Shown: in pieces, positions 18,520 through 27,273 of the stretch
Layout: the number at the start of each line of letters is the position of its first letter
Position numbering within the stretch: position 1 is the stretch's first letter
NCBI RefSeq assembly: GCF_003013695.1
Contig: NZ_CP027792.1
Span: 2,810,501 to 2,874,500, forward strand
DNA length: 64,000 nt
Source of the DNA: Pulveribacter suum
GTDB lineage: Bacteria; Pseudomonadota; Gammaproteobacteria; Burkholderiales; Burkholderiaceae_C
Reading direction: 5' to 3'
The notes under the pieces: generated by a model
Database searches by the model: none
Told to the model about the DNA's origin: nothing
The model's input: only the letters and a program-made list of their open reading frames with translations
Made by a program: the position numbers and the translations under genes

Positions 18520-18552
18520 TTGTAAAAATACCCAGACCAGGCTTGCCGCCGG

Positions 18553-21018
18553 TCAGGGCGGCGCGTCCACCTCCTGGGGCGGGTGCTGCCAGTAGCGCTG
18601 CGTGGCGGCGCGCTCGCAGCGCAACCGCCCGTCGGCCGACTGCCACGCTGCCGCGCCGCAGCCGGGCGTGGCAGCCAGGGCGATGCCGCGTGCGCGATAG
18701 CGCTGCACCACCTCGGGCGCAGGGTGGCCAAACGAGTTGCGCCAGCCCGCCTGCACCAGCGCCAGGCGTGGGGCGACGGCGTCGATGAAAGCCTCGCTGG
18801 ACGAGGTCTTGCTGCCGTGGTGCGGCACCAGCAGCACGTCGGCGGACAGCTCTGCGCCGGCCTCCACCAGGGCCTGTTCCTGCGCTCGCTCGATGTCGCC
18901 CGCCAGCAGCGCCGCGCGGGCGCCCTGCCCCGCAGCGGCCGCCACCCGCAGCACGCAGCTGCGGGCGTTAGGCCGCGCGGCGCGGCCTTCCGGCGCCGGG
19001 CCGGGCGGCGGGTGCAACACGGCGAACTCCACCCCGTCCCACTGCCAGCGCATGCCCGCGGCGCAGGTCTGCACCGGCACCTGGGTGCCGGGCGCCAGGC
19101 CGCCGTCGATGGAGCCCAGCACGCGTGCGCCCGGCTGCTGCGCCAGCACGGCGGCGGCGCCGCCGGTGTGGTCGCTGTCGCCGTGGCTGAGCACCAGCAG
19201 GTCGATGCGCTCGCCCAAAGCGCGCAGCAGCGGCGCCAGCACGCGCTCGCCCGCGTCGGCCGTGGCTGACAGGCGCGGGCCGGCGTCGTACAGCAGGCTG
19301 TGGTGCGCGGTGCGCACCAGCACCGCCTGGCCCTGGCCCACGTCGGCGGCCAACAGGTCGAACTGCCCGGCAGCCGGCCGCGCCACCTGCCAGGCCAGCG
19401 CCGGCAGCAGCAGCGGCAAGCCCAGCACCCGCAGGCCCCAGGGCAGGCGCAGCACCAGCAGCAGGCCACCGGCCACGGCCGCCATGCCCAGCGGCAGCGG
19501 CGCGAGGGCCAGGGTCAGCTGCGCCCAGGGCCAGCCGGCCAGCCACTGCAGCCAGGCGCCCAGCAGCTCGGCGCTCCACGCCGCCGCCTGCCACAGGGGC
19601 GGCCACAGCACGCCGGCCAGGGCCAGCGGGGTGAGCACCAGCGTGGTCCAGGGGATGGCCACCAGGTTGGCCACCAGGCCGACGAGAGAAACCTGGCCGA
19701 ACAGCAGCAGCGTCAGCGGCGCCAGCGCCACGGTGACCACCCACTGCTCGCGCAGCAGCTGTGCAGCTTTCAAGCCAAATCGGCCTCCAGCGCCCGCCCC
19801 ATCATCGCTGGCAGCTCTCATATCAGTAGCAAACAGCATCCCCACGGCAACGAAGCTCAGCCAAAAGCCCGCCTGCAGCAGCGCCCACGGGTCGGCCAGC
19901 AGCACGGCCGCGCAGGCCAGCAGCCAGACCTGGGGCCAGGGCCAGGCGCGGCCGGACAGGCGCAGCAGGCCCACGGTGGCCAGCATCAGCACCGTGCGCT
20001 GCGCCGGCACGCCCCAGCCGCTGAACAGCGCATAGGCCCCGGCCAGCAGCACGCCGCCCACCAGCGCCGCGCTGGGCGCGGGCACGGCCAGGCACAGGCG
20101 GGCGCTGCGGGACCAGGCGCGGCGCAGCACGGCCGCGGCCAGCCAGGCGAACAGGGTGATGTGCAGGCCGGAGATGCTCATCAGGTGGGCCACGCCGGTG
20201 ATGCGGAACACGTCCCAGTCGGCGCGGTCGATGGCGCGCTGGTCGCCCGTGACCAGCGCCGCCACCACGCCGGCCGCGCGCCGGCGCGCCGGGTCGGCGT
20301 CCGCCGGGGCCAGGCGCTGCAGGATGGCGTCGCGCACGCGCTGGCGCAGCTGCTCCACAGGGTGGCGCCAGGTGGCGGCCAGCAGGCGGGGCGGCTCGCC
20401 CGGCGCGCCGGTGCGCACATAGCCGCCGGCCTGCACGCCCTGCTCCCACAGCCACAGTTCGTAGTCGAAACCGTGCGGGTTGCGTGCGCCGTGAGGGGCC
20501 TTCAGGCGCACGGTCAGCTGCCAGCGCTCGCCGGCGCGCAGGGCGGGCGGCGGCTGCTCCACCTCCTGGCCGCGCCAGCCCTGGGCGTACCAGGTCAGGT
20601 CGACGAGTTCCGGCAGGCGCACGGCCTCACCGTCCTGCCGCGCCGACTCCACCGCCAGGCGCAGGCGCACGCCGTCGGCCCGCACCTGGGGCATGGCGGC
20701 GATGACGCCGGTCACGCGCAGGTCCTGCCCCTGCAGCTGCGGCGCCAGAGCGCCGGCCAGGAAGGCCGCGGCGCGCAGGCCGCACAGGCCCCAGGCCAGC
20801 ACCGCAGCGCCCAGGCCGGCCAGGGCTGCCGCAAGCCGGCCGTCCCGCAGCCAGGCCATAAGATTCGCCGCGGCGCCGAAGGTCAGGGCCGCGCCATAAA
20901 CGGTGGTCGGCAGCAGCGCGCTTTGCTGCAGCTGCAGCTGCAGCGCCGTGCCCAGCACCACGCCCAGCAGCGCCGGCGTGCCCAGCCAGAAGGTGCGCGC
21001 TACGCGGTGGGCGGGCAT
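18553..21018 (-). CDS. comEC: ComEC/Rec2 DNA-uptake channel
   Basis: 821 aa inner-membrane protein importing single-stranded DNA during natural transformation. N-terminal helices and an OB-like DUF4131 domain (about 20-200) are followed by the Competence domain (VAHLMSISGLHITLFA and many helices). A C-terminal metallo-beta-lactamase-like domain has LLVLSHGDSDHTGG and VPHHGSKTS. Start chosen at MPAHRVAR; an in-frame GTG seven codons upstream is possible. It overlaps the end of the small winged-helix gene by 19 bp. Residues about 395-417, between membrane helices, are encoded by a dispersed-repeat copy. Confidence 0.92.
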   Translation of the reverse strand: MPAHRVARTFWLGTPALLGVVLGTALQLQLQQSALLPTTVYGAALTFGAAANLMAWLRDGRLAAALAGLGAAVLAWGLCGLRAAAFLAGALAPQLQGQDLRVTGVIAAMPQVRADGVRLRLAVESARQDGEAVRLPELVDLTWYAQGWRGQEVEQPPPALRAGERWQLTVRLKAPHGARNPHGFDYELWLWEQGVQAGGYVRTGAPGEPPRLLAATWRHPVEQLRQRVRDAILQRLAPADADPARRRAAGVVAALVTGDQRAIDRADWDVFRITGVAHLMSISGLHITLFAWLAAAVLRRAWSRSARLCLAVPAPSAALVGGVLLAGAYALFSGWGVPAQRTVLMLATVGLLRLSGRAWPWPQVWLLACAAVLLADPWALLQAGFWLSFVAVGMLFATDMRAASDDGAGAGGRFGLKAAQLLREQWVVTVALAPLTLLLFGQVSLVGLVANLVAIPWTTLVLTPLALAGVLWPPLWQAAAWSAELLGAWLQWLAGWPWAQLTLALAPLPLGMAAVAGGLLLVLRLPWGLRVLGLPLLLPALAWQVARPAAGQFDLLAADVGQGQAVLVRTAHHSLLYDAGPRLSATADAGERVLAPLLRALGERIDLLVLSHGDSDHTGGAAAVLAQQPGARVLGSIDGGLAPGTQVPVQTCAAGMRWQWDGVEFAVLHPPPGPAPEGRAARPNARSCVLRVAAAAGQGARAALLAGDIERAQEQALVEAGAELSADVLLVPHHGSKTSSSEAFIDAVAPRLALVQAGWRNSFGHPAPEVVQRYRARGIALAATPGCGAAAWQSADGRLRCERAATQRYWQHPPQEVDAPP
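19768..19834 (+). repeat. Dispersed two-dyad repeat, copy 3 (inside comEC)
   Basis: TTTCAAGCCAAATCGGCCTC, CAGCGC, spacer, CGCTGGCAGCTCTCATATCA and GTAGCAAAC match the family. Read antisense in frame, it gives about 22 residues rich in Ala, Gly and Asp in a loop of the Competence domain. Confidence 0.8.
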
Positions 21019-21296
21019 GGTGGCAGCGCCTGTGCGCACCAGGCCCGGCCTTCAGCGGTCAGCGCCACCCGCCAGCGGCCCTGGTCTTGCCACACGTGCA
21101 CCCAGCCTGGGCCACGCTGGCCACCGCCCAGGGGCGCGTCGCCCAGGGCGCTGAGCTGGCGCAACACGGCGCTGGCGCCCAGGCCCAGCCGCTTGGACAG
21201 GGCTGGCAGCGCCAGCCCGTCCTGCAGGCCGGGCTGCGCCAGCTCCCGCAGGATCGCCAGTGCCAAGGCTGGCAGCGCGGCCTCGTCGTGACTCAT
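21000..21296 (-). CDS. Small winged-helix-like protein coupled to the YdeP-type oxidoreductase
   Basis: 98 aa. LPALSKRLGLGASAVLRQLSALGD reads like a helix-turn-helix/winged-helix core, and GWVHVWQDQGRWRVALTAEGRAW like a wing. It has no catalytic motif. The ATG overlaps the TGA of the molybdopterin oxidoreductase gene (ATGA), so it is made together with that enzyme. It may be a regulator or an assembly partner; I do not recognise a named family. Confidence 0.65.
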   Translation of the reverse strand: MSHDEAALPALALAILRELAQPGLQDGLALPALSKRLGLGASAVLRQLSALGDAPLGGGQRGPGWVHVWQDQGRWRVALTAEGRAWCAQALPPCPPTA

Positions 21297-23581
21297 GGCC
21301 GTGGCGTGTGCGGCGTCAGCACCACGGGAATGGACTTGGAGGTGGGCGTGCCCACACCCTCGGCCACCGAATCCAGCGGCACCAGCGGGTTGGTCTCGGG
21401 GTAGTAGGCCGCCAGGTTGCCGCGCGGGATGTCGTAGGGCACCAGCACGAAGCCGTGCACGCTGCGCTGCACGCCGTCGTCCCAGACGGTGTGGATGTCG
21501 ACCCGGTCGCCGCCGGCCAGACCCAGCGCGGCGATGTCTTCGGGGTGGATGAAGACCACCTGGCGCTGGCCCTGCACGCCGCGGTAGCGGTCGTTCAGGC
21601 CGTAGATGGTGGTGTTGTACTGGTCGTGCGAACGGGTGGACAGCAGCGTGAACAGCACCCGCCCCTCGTGCCGCTGCGGGCCGGGTGCCGGCACCGCGTG
21701 CACGGAGAACTGCGCCCTGCCGCTGGCCGTGGCCCACTGCCGCTGGCTGGCGGCGTTGCGCAGCCGAAAGCCGCCGGGCACGGCCACGCGGGCGTTGAAG
21801 TCGGCGAAATCGGGAAAGACCTTTTCGATCTCATCGCGGATGCGGGCGTAGTCCTGCACCAGCCAGGACCAGGGCACGCTGGAGCGCTCACCCAGCGTGG
21901 CGGCGGCCAGGCGGGCGACGATGGCGGGCTCGGACAGCAGCTCGGGCGAGGCCGGCGGGTTGATGCCCATGGACAGGTGCACCATGCTCATCGAGTCTTC
22001 CACCGTCACGCCCTGCGGGCCGCCGGGCTGCATGTCGATCTCGGTGCGGCCCAGGCAGGGCAGGATCAGCGCCTCGCGCCCGTGCACCACGTGGCTGCGG
22101 TTGAGCTTGGTGGCCACGTGCACCGTCAGGCCGCACTGGCGCAGGCCGGCCCAGGTGGCGGCGGTGTCGGGCGTGGCGGCAGCAAAGTTGCCGCCCAGGG
22201 CGAAGAACACCTTGCAGCGCCCGTCCACCATCTGGCGGATGGCCCCCACCGTGTCCACCCCGTGCGCGCGCGGCGGCGCAAAGCCATAGACCTGCTGCAG
22301 CCGGTCCAGCAGCGCCGGCGGCGGCGCCTCCCAGATGCCCATGGTGCGGTCGCCCTGCACGTTGCTGTGCCCGCGCACCGGGCAGGGGCCGGCGCCCTCG
22401 CGGCCGATGTTGCCGCGCAGCAGCAGCAGGTTGACGATGGCGCCGATGGTGGCCACCGCGTGCCGGTGCTGGGTGATGCCCATGCCCCAGCAGGCAATCA
22501 CGCGCTCGGCGCCGATGTACACGTCGCCCACGGCGCGCAGCTGCGCCTCGCCCAGGCCCGAGGCCTCCTCAAGCTGCGCCCAGGGGGTGCGCGCGATCTG
22601 CGCGGCCAGGGCATCGAAGCCCGCGGTGTGCTGGGCGATGAAGTCCTCGTGGAGCACGCCGCCGCGCTGCGTGTGCATCTCCAGCACGTGCTTGGCGATG
22701 CCGGTGACGGCCGCCAGGTCGCCGCCCACGCGCAGCTGCAGGTAGTGCGTGCTGATGGGCGAAGAACCCAGCGTGGCCATCTGCAGCTTGTCCTGCGGGT
22801 CGGCAAAGCGCTCCAGCCCGCGCTCACGCAGCGGGTTGAAGCTCACGATGCGCGCCCCGCGCTGGTGCGCCGCGCGCAGCTCGCCCAGCATGCGCGGGTG
22901 GTTGGTGCCGGGGTTCTGGCCGAAGATGAAGATGGCGTCGGCGCGCTCGAAGTCCTGCAAAGTCACCGTCCCCTTGCCCGTGCCCACCTGGGCGCGCATG
23001 GCGGCGCCGCTGGCCTCGTGGCACATGTTGGAGCAGTCGGGGAAGTTGTTGGTGCCGAACTGGCGCACGAACAGCTGGTAGAGGAAGGCCGCCTCGTTGC
23101 TGGTGCGCCCGGAGGTGTAGAAGATGGCCTCGTTCGGGTCGGCCAGCGCGTTCAGGTGCCGGGCGATGAGGGCAAAGGCCTCGTCCCAGGCAATGGCCAG
23201 GTAGCGGTCGCTGGCAGCGTCGTAGCGCATCGGGTGCGTCAGCCGGCCCTGGCCCTCCAGCCAGAAGTCGCTCTGCACCGCCAGCTCGGCCACGGTGTGC
23301 CGGGCAAAAAACTCCGGCGTGGCGCGCCGCGCCGTGGCTTCCGCCGCGACGGCCTTGGCGCCGTTCTCGCAGAACTCGAAGGTGGAATGGTGGTTGCGGT
23401 CGGGCCAGGCGCAGCCGGGGCAATCGAAGCCGTCCGGCTGGTTGGCCGACAGCAGGGTCTTGGCCCCTTTGACGGGGATGCCCTGGGCCAGCAGCGTGTC
23501 CTTCACGCTGGCCAGCGCCCGCCAGCCGCCCGCGGGGCCGTCGTAGCGGGTGATCTTTTGTTCGGTGGTCATGCCCGGCAT
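21293..23581 (-). CDS. FdhF/YdeP-family molybdopterin oxidoreductase
   Basis: 762 aa of the formate-dehydrogenase-like group that includes E. coli YdeP. A short N-terminal region has DCPGCAWPDR rather than a full four-Cys ferredoxin motif. The molybdopterin domain follows (TSGRTSNEAAFLYQLFVRQFGTNNFPDCSNMCHEASG, where the Cys of SNMC is the probable Mo ligand; FGQNPGTNHPR; WGMGITQH) and then the dinucleotide-binding C-terminal domain (TLLSTRSHDQYNTTIYGLNDRYRG). Substrate is unproven for this group. Start uncertain: MPGMTTEQ is used, with an ATG three codons in as alternative. Confidence 0.88.
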   Translation of the reverse strand: MPGMTTEQKITRYDGPAGGWRALASVKDTLLAQGIPVKGAKTLLSANQPDGFDCPGCAWPDRNHHSTFEFCENGAKAVAAEATARRATPEFFARHTVAELAVQSDFWLEGQGRLTHPMRYDAASDRYLAIAWDEAFALIARHLNALADPNEAIFYTSGRTSNEAAFLYQLFVRQFGTNNFPDCSNMCHEASGAAMRAQVGTGKGTVTLQDFERADAIFIFGQNPGTNHPRMLGELRAAHQRGARIVSFNPLRERGLERFADPQDKLQMATLGSSPISTHYLQLRVGGDLAAVTGIAKHVLEMHTQRGGVLHEDFIAQHTAGFDALAAQIARTPWAQLEEASGLGEAQLRAVGDVYIGAERVIACWGMGITQHRHAVATIGAIVNLLLLRGNIGREGAGPCPVRGHSNVQGDRTMGIWEAPPPALLDRLQQVYGFAPPRAHGVDTVGAIRQMVDGRCKVFFALGGNFAAATPDTAATWAGLRQCGLTVHVATKLNRSHVVHGREALILPCLGRTEIDMQPGGPQGVTVEDSMSMVHLSMGINPPASPELLSEPAIVARLAAATLGERSSVPWSWLVQDYARIRDEIEKVFPDFADFNARVAVPGGFRLRNAASQRQWATASGRAQFSVHAVPAPGPQRHEGRVLFTLLSTRSHDQYNTTIYGLNDRYRGVQGQRQVVFIHPEDIAALGLAGGDRVDIHTVWDDGVQRSVHGFVLVPYDIPRGNLAAYYPETNPLVPLDSVAEGVGTPTSKSIPVVLTPHTPRP

Positions 23582-23678
23582 CTTGCGGCCTTGGCGCGCC
23601 GTGTCAATCCAGCCGCCCGCCTGCCGGGCGAACGCGCCGCCTGCCCCTGTGCCACCGACGCGCCGAGGCAGGCGCCCC

Positions 23679-24770
23679 TTAGCTCTTCTTGCTGATGGTG
23701 ATGGTCGGGAACTTGGCGGAAAAGTCCTTGCCCTGCTGGGCGATCTTCACGGCCACCTGGCGGGCGATGTCCTTGTAGAGGGCCGAGACGTCGCTGTCCG
23801 GCTCGGCGGCCACCGTGGGCAGGCCGCTGTCGGCCTGCTCGCGGATCGACATCTTCAGGGGCAGCGCGCCCAGGTACTGCAGGCCCTGCGCCTCGGCCAT
23901 CTTCTTGCCGCCTTCGGCGCCAAAGATGTGCTCGGCATGGCCGCAGTTGCTGCACAGGTGCACGGCCATGTTCTCCACCAGGCCCAGGATGGGCACGCTC
24001 ACTTTCTGGAACATGGTGATGCCCTTTTTGGCGTCGATCAGGGCGATGTCCTGCGGCGTGGTGACGATCACCGCGCCGGTCAGCGGCACCTTCTGCGCCA
24101 TGGTCAGCTGGATGTCGCCGGTGCCGGGCGGCATGTCCACCACCAGGTAGTCCAGGTTGTCCCAGCGCGTTTGCATGACGAGCTGCTCCAGCGCCTGGCT
24201 GGCCATGGGGCCGCGCCAGATCATGGCCTGCTCGTCATCGACCAGGAAGCCGATGGAGTTGATCTGCAGGCCCATGGAGCGCTTGGGCTCCATGAACTTG
24301 CCGTCCAGGCTGTCGGGCTTGCCCGAGGTGCGCGTCATGGTCGGCATGCTGGGGCCGTAGATGTCGGCGTCCAGCAGGCCGACCTGGGCGCCTTCGGCCG
24401 CCAGGGCCAGGGCCAGGTTCACGGCCGTGGTGCTCTTGCCCACGCCGCCCTTGCCCGAGGACACGGCGATGATGTTCTTCACGCCCGGCAGCAGCTGCAC
24501 GCCGCGCTGCACGGCGTGGGCGACGATCTTGCTGGTGAGGTTGACCGAGACGTTCTGCACGCCGGGCACGGTGCGCGCGGCGGCGATGAGCTGGCTGCGC
24601 AGCCCGGGGATCAGGCTCTTGGCCGGGTAGCCCAGTTCCACGTCGAAGGCCACGTCGCCGCCTTGCAGCTGCACGTTGCGCACGGCGCGCGTGCTGACGA
24701 AGTCGGTGCCGGTCTGCGGGTCTTGAACGCCGGCGAGTGCCGCAAGCAGGTCTTGCTCTGTGAGTGCCAT
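23679..24770 (-). CDS. apbC: Iron-sulfur carrier protein ApbC (Mrp/NBP35 family)
   Basis: 363 aa P-loop ATPase that carries and transfers [4Fe-4S] clusters. An N-terminal MIP18/DUF59-like domain (about 5-80) precedes the deviant Walker A SSGKGGVGKSTTAVNLA (about 103-120), DADIYGPSMP, DMPPGTGDIQLT, and the cluster-binding CSNCGH. It is monocistronic and upstream of metG in many betaproteobacteria, but here other genes intervene. Product and role are secure. Confidence 0.95.
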   Translation of the reverse strand: MALTEQDLLAALAGVQDPQTGTDFVSTRAVRNVQLQGGDVAFDVELGYPAKSLIPGLRSQLIAAARTVPGVQNVSVNLTSKIVAHAVQRGVQLLPGVKNIIAVSSGKGGVGKSTTAVNLALALAAEGAQVGLLDADIYGPSMPTMTRTSGKPDSLDGKFMEPKRSMGLQINSIGFLVDDEQAMIWRGPMASQALEQLVMQTRWDNLDYLVVDMPPGTGDIQLTMAQKVPLTGAVIVTTPQDIALIDAKKGITMFQKVSVPILGLVENMAVHLCSNCGHAEHIFGAEGGKKMAEAQGLQYLGALPLKMSIREQADSGLPTVAAEPDSDVSALYKDIARQVAVKIAQQGKDFSAKFPTITISKKS

Positions 24771-24938
24771 GTCTGTGTGATCCGTTGATCGCTGTGTGTC
24801 CAGGAAGTGCAGGGAGTCTAGCCAAGCGGACTTGGCACTTTTGCCGCCGGGTCTATCGCGCAGCGGTCGCCGGGCGGCGCTGCGGCCACCCCGGCCGGCG
24901 CAGCCGCCGGGCGCTGGCGCCCCGGCCCGCAGGGGCCT

Positions 24939-26003
24939 TTAGCGCACGTCAAGCCGCGCCGGGCCGGCCTGCACGCCGCCCACCACTGCCGCGTGCGCAA
25001 ACCCTTCGCGTGCGAACACGGCCAGTACGGCATCCACCTCCGCCGGTGCGCAGGCCACCAGCAGCCCGCCAGAGGTCTGCGGGTCGGTCAGCAGGGCCTG
25101 GGCCGTGGTGGGCAGGCCGGCGGCCAGCGCGACGTCCTCGCCATAGCCGGCCCAGTTGCGCGCGCTGGCGCCGGTCACGAAGCCCTGCGCCGCCAGGTCT
25201 GCCACGCCGGGCAGCAGCGGCACGCGCGTCCAGTCGATGCGCACCGTCGCGCCCGCGCCGCGCGCCATCTCCAGCGCATGGCCGGCCAGGCCGAAGCCGG
25301 TCACGTCGGTGATGGCGTGCACGCCGTCCAGCCCGGCCAACAGCGGGCCGGGGGTGTTCAGGCGGGTGGTGCTGTCGATCATCTGGCGGTAGTGGGCGTC
25401 GCTCAGCTGCTCTTTTTTCAGTGCCGCCGAGTACACGCCCACGCCCAGCGGCTTGCCCAGGACGAGCACGTCGCCCGGCCGCGCGCCGGCGTTCTTGCGC
25501 ACGCGCTCGGGGTGCACCAGGCCCATGGCGACCAGGCCGTAGATGGGCTCGACCGAGTCGATGGTGTGCCCGCCCGCCACGGGGATGCCGGCGGCGCGGC
25601 ATACGTCCTGGCCACCGCGCAGGATGGCGCCGATCACCTCCAGCGGCAGCTGGCTGACCGGCATGGCCACCAGCGCCAGCGCCATGATGGGCTTGCCGCC
25701 CATGGCGTACACGTCGCTCAACGCGTTGGTGGCGGCGATGCGGCCAAACTCGTACGGGTCGTCCACGATGGGCATGAAGAAGTCGGTCGTGGCCACCAGG
25801 GCCTGGTCGTCGTTCAGGCGATAGACGGCCGCGTCGTCGGCCGTCTCCAGACCCACCAGCAACTCGGGCGGCAGCACGCCGGCCGCGCCGCTTTGCGCCA
25901 GGATCTGCGACAGCACGCCCGGGGCGATCTTGCAGCCGCAGCCGCCGCCGTGCGACAGGGAGGTTAGGCGCGGCGCGATGGGGGTGGGGTCAGGAGCGTT
26001 CAT
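24939..26003 (-). CDS. selD: Selenide, water dikinase
   Basis: 354 aa. Makes selenophosphate from selenide and ATP. The glycine-rich N terminus SLSHGGGCGCKIAP has the catalytic Cys22 (Sec in some homologues) and Lys25; DDAAVY and ATTDFFMPIVDDPYEFGRIAATNALSDVYAMGG are the AIR-synthase-like ATP site. The start is MNAPDP; a longer in-frame leader crosses the intergenic dyad and is rejected. Divergent from selU, so selenophosphate is here most likely used for 2-selenouridine in tRNA; no selenocysteine machinery is visible in this window. Confidence 0.95.
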   Translation of the reverse strand: MNAPDPTPIAPRLTSLSHGGGCGCKIAPGVLSQILAQSGAAGVLPPELLVGLETADDAAVYRLNDDQALVATTDFFMPIVDDPYEFGRIAATNALSDVYAMGGKPIMALALVAMPVSQLPLEVIGAILRGGQDVCRAAGIPVAGGHTIDSVEPIYGLVAMGLVHPERVRKNAGARPGDVLVLGKPLGVGVYSAALKKEQLSDAHYRQMIDSTTRLNTPGPLLAGLDGVHAITDVTGFGLAGHALEMARGAGATVRIDWTRVPLLPGVADLAAQGFVTGASARNWAGYGEDVALAAGLPTTAQALLTDPQTSGGLLVACAPAEVDAVLAVFAREGFAHAAVVGGVQAGPARLDVR

Positions 26004-26041
26004 GGCGGGTGGGTGGCGGACAATGGCAGGTTGAGCGGTGG

Positions 26042-26081
26042 GCGTTGAGCGTTTTGCGTGCATCGCTCAACGCAAAACGCT
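26042..26081. promoter_or_regulatory. Overlapping alternative dyads between selD and selU
   Basis: Two perfect inverted repeats overlap. GCGTTGAGCG (26042-26051) pairs with CGCTCAACGC (26064-26073), and AGCGTTTTGCGT (26048-26059) pairs with ACGCAAAACGCT (26070-26081). Only one hairpin can form at a time. The site is in the 107-bp divergent intergenic region, so it could be a shared operator or a switch in the selU leader, 30 bp before its GTG. Confidence 0.55.
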
Positions 26082-26110
26082 GATCGCACCACTGTACCGC
26101 TGCCCCGCCC

Positions 26111-27160
26111 GTGTCCCACCACCGCCCCATCCGAGCCGAAGACCGCCACGGCTTCGACGCCATCATCGACGCGCGCTCGCCCGCCGAGTTCGCCGAGGAT
26201 CACATCCCCGGCGCCATCAACTGCCCCGTGCTTTCCGACGAAGAGCGCGCCCTGGTGGGCACCATCTACGTGCAGCAAAGCGCTTTTGAGGCGCGGCGCG
26301 TGGGCGGCGGCCTGGTGGCCGCCAACCTGGCGCGCCACCTGGCGGGGCCGCTGGCCGACAAGCCGCCGGGCTGGCGCCCGCTGGTGTATTGCTGGCGCGG
26401 CGGGCTGCGCAGCGGCTCCATGGTGCAGTGGCTGCGCCTGGTGGGCTGGGACGCGCAGCAGCTGGCCGGCGGCTACAAGTCTTTTCGCCGCCACGTCATG
26501 CAGCAGATCCAGGCGCTGGTGCCGCAGCTGCAGCTGCGCGTGCTGGTGGGTGCCACCGGCAGCGCCAAGACGCGCGTGCTGCACGCCCTGCAGGCCCAGG
26601 GCGCGCAGACCATCGACCTGGAGGGCCTCGCGCGGCACAAGGGCTCGCTGCTGGGCGCGCTGCCCGGTGTGCCCCAGCCCTCGCAAAAGCACTTCGAGAC
26701 GCAGCTGGCCGATACGCTGGAGCACCTGGACCTGGCCCAGCCCGTGTATGTGGAGGGCGAAAGCGCGCGCATCGGTCGCCTCTCCGTGCCCGTGCCGCTG
26801 GTGCAGGGCCTGCGCAACGGGCGCTGCATCGAGATCGAGGCGCCGCCCGAAGAGCGCCTGGCCTTTTTGCTGCGCGACTACCGCTACCTGGGCGATGACC
26901 GCCAGGCCCTGGCCGAGCGCCTGGCGCAGCTGACCGAGCTGCACGGCCGCCAGACGGTGCAGCGCTGGCAGCAGTGGGCGCAGGCGGGTGAGCTGCCCGC
27001 GCTGTTCGGCGAGCTGATGCACCTGCACTACGACCCGCACTACGGCCGCTCGCAGGCGCGCAACTTTGTGCGCTGGGACGAGCGCCAGCGCGTGGCCGCA
27101 CCCGACCTGTCGCCTGCGGGCATCGACACGCTGGCGCAGGCCCTACGCGCGCTGGATTGA
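26111..27160 (+). CDS. selU: tRNA 2-selenouridine synthase
   Basis: 349 aa. Converts 2-thiouridine at the tRNA wobble position through geranylation to 2-selenouridine using selenophosphate from SelD. An N-terminal rhodanese domain has the active Cys94 in LVYCWRGGLRSGS, and a P-loop domain has VGATGSAKTR at 146-155. Start GTG with normal length for the family (about 350-370). It faces away from selD, the classic pairing. A dispersed-repeat copy follows 8 bp after the stop. Confidence 0.94.
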   Translation: MSHHRPIRAEDRHGFDAIIDARSPAEFAEDHIPGAINCPVLSDEERALVGTIYVQQSAFEARRVGGGLVAANLARHLAGPLADKPPGWRPLVYCWRGGLRSGSMVQWLRLVGWDAQQLAGGYKSFRRHVMQQIQALVPQLQLRVLVGATGSAKTRVLHALQAQGAQTIDLEGLARHKGSLLGALPGVPQPSQKHFETQLADTLEHLDLAQPVYVEGESARIGRLSVPVPLVQGLRNGRCIEIEAPPEERLAFLLRDYRYLGDDRQALAERLAQLTELHGRQTVQRWQQWAQAGELPALFGELMHLHYDPHYGRSQARNFVRWDERQRVAAPDLSPAGIDTLAQALRALD

Positions 27161-27167
27161 CGAATTC

Positions 27168-27230
27168 CAATGAAATATGCCTCCAGCGCTTGCCCGTCAA
27201 GCGCGAGTAGCTATATTTTCAATAGCAAAG
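27168..27230 (+). repeat. Dispersed two-dyad repeat, copy 4
   Basis: GCCTCCAGCGCTTGCCCGTC, AAGCGC, then TAGCTATATTTTCAATAGC, AAAG. Both family dyads are visible. It fills the space between the selU stop and the next gene's ribosome-binding region. Confidence 0.85.
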
Positions 27231-27273
27231 CACCTGTGCCGCTCCTCTTCCCTTTCAGAAAGACCGCCCCGCC

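Noticed and set aside
24939..26003. Possible selenocysteine in SelD
   Set aside because: The catalytic position is a Cys codon, with no in-frame TGA, so no selenoprotein decoding is needed.
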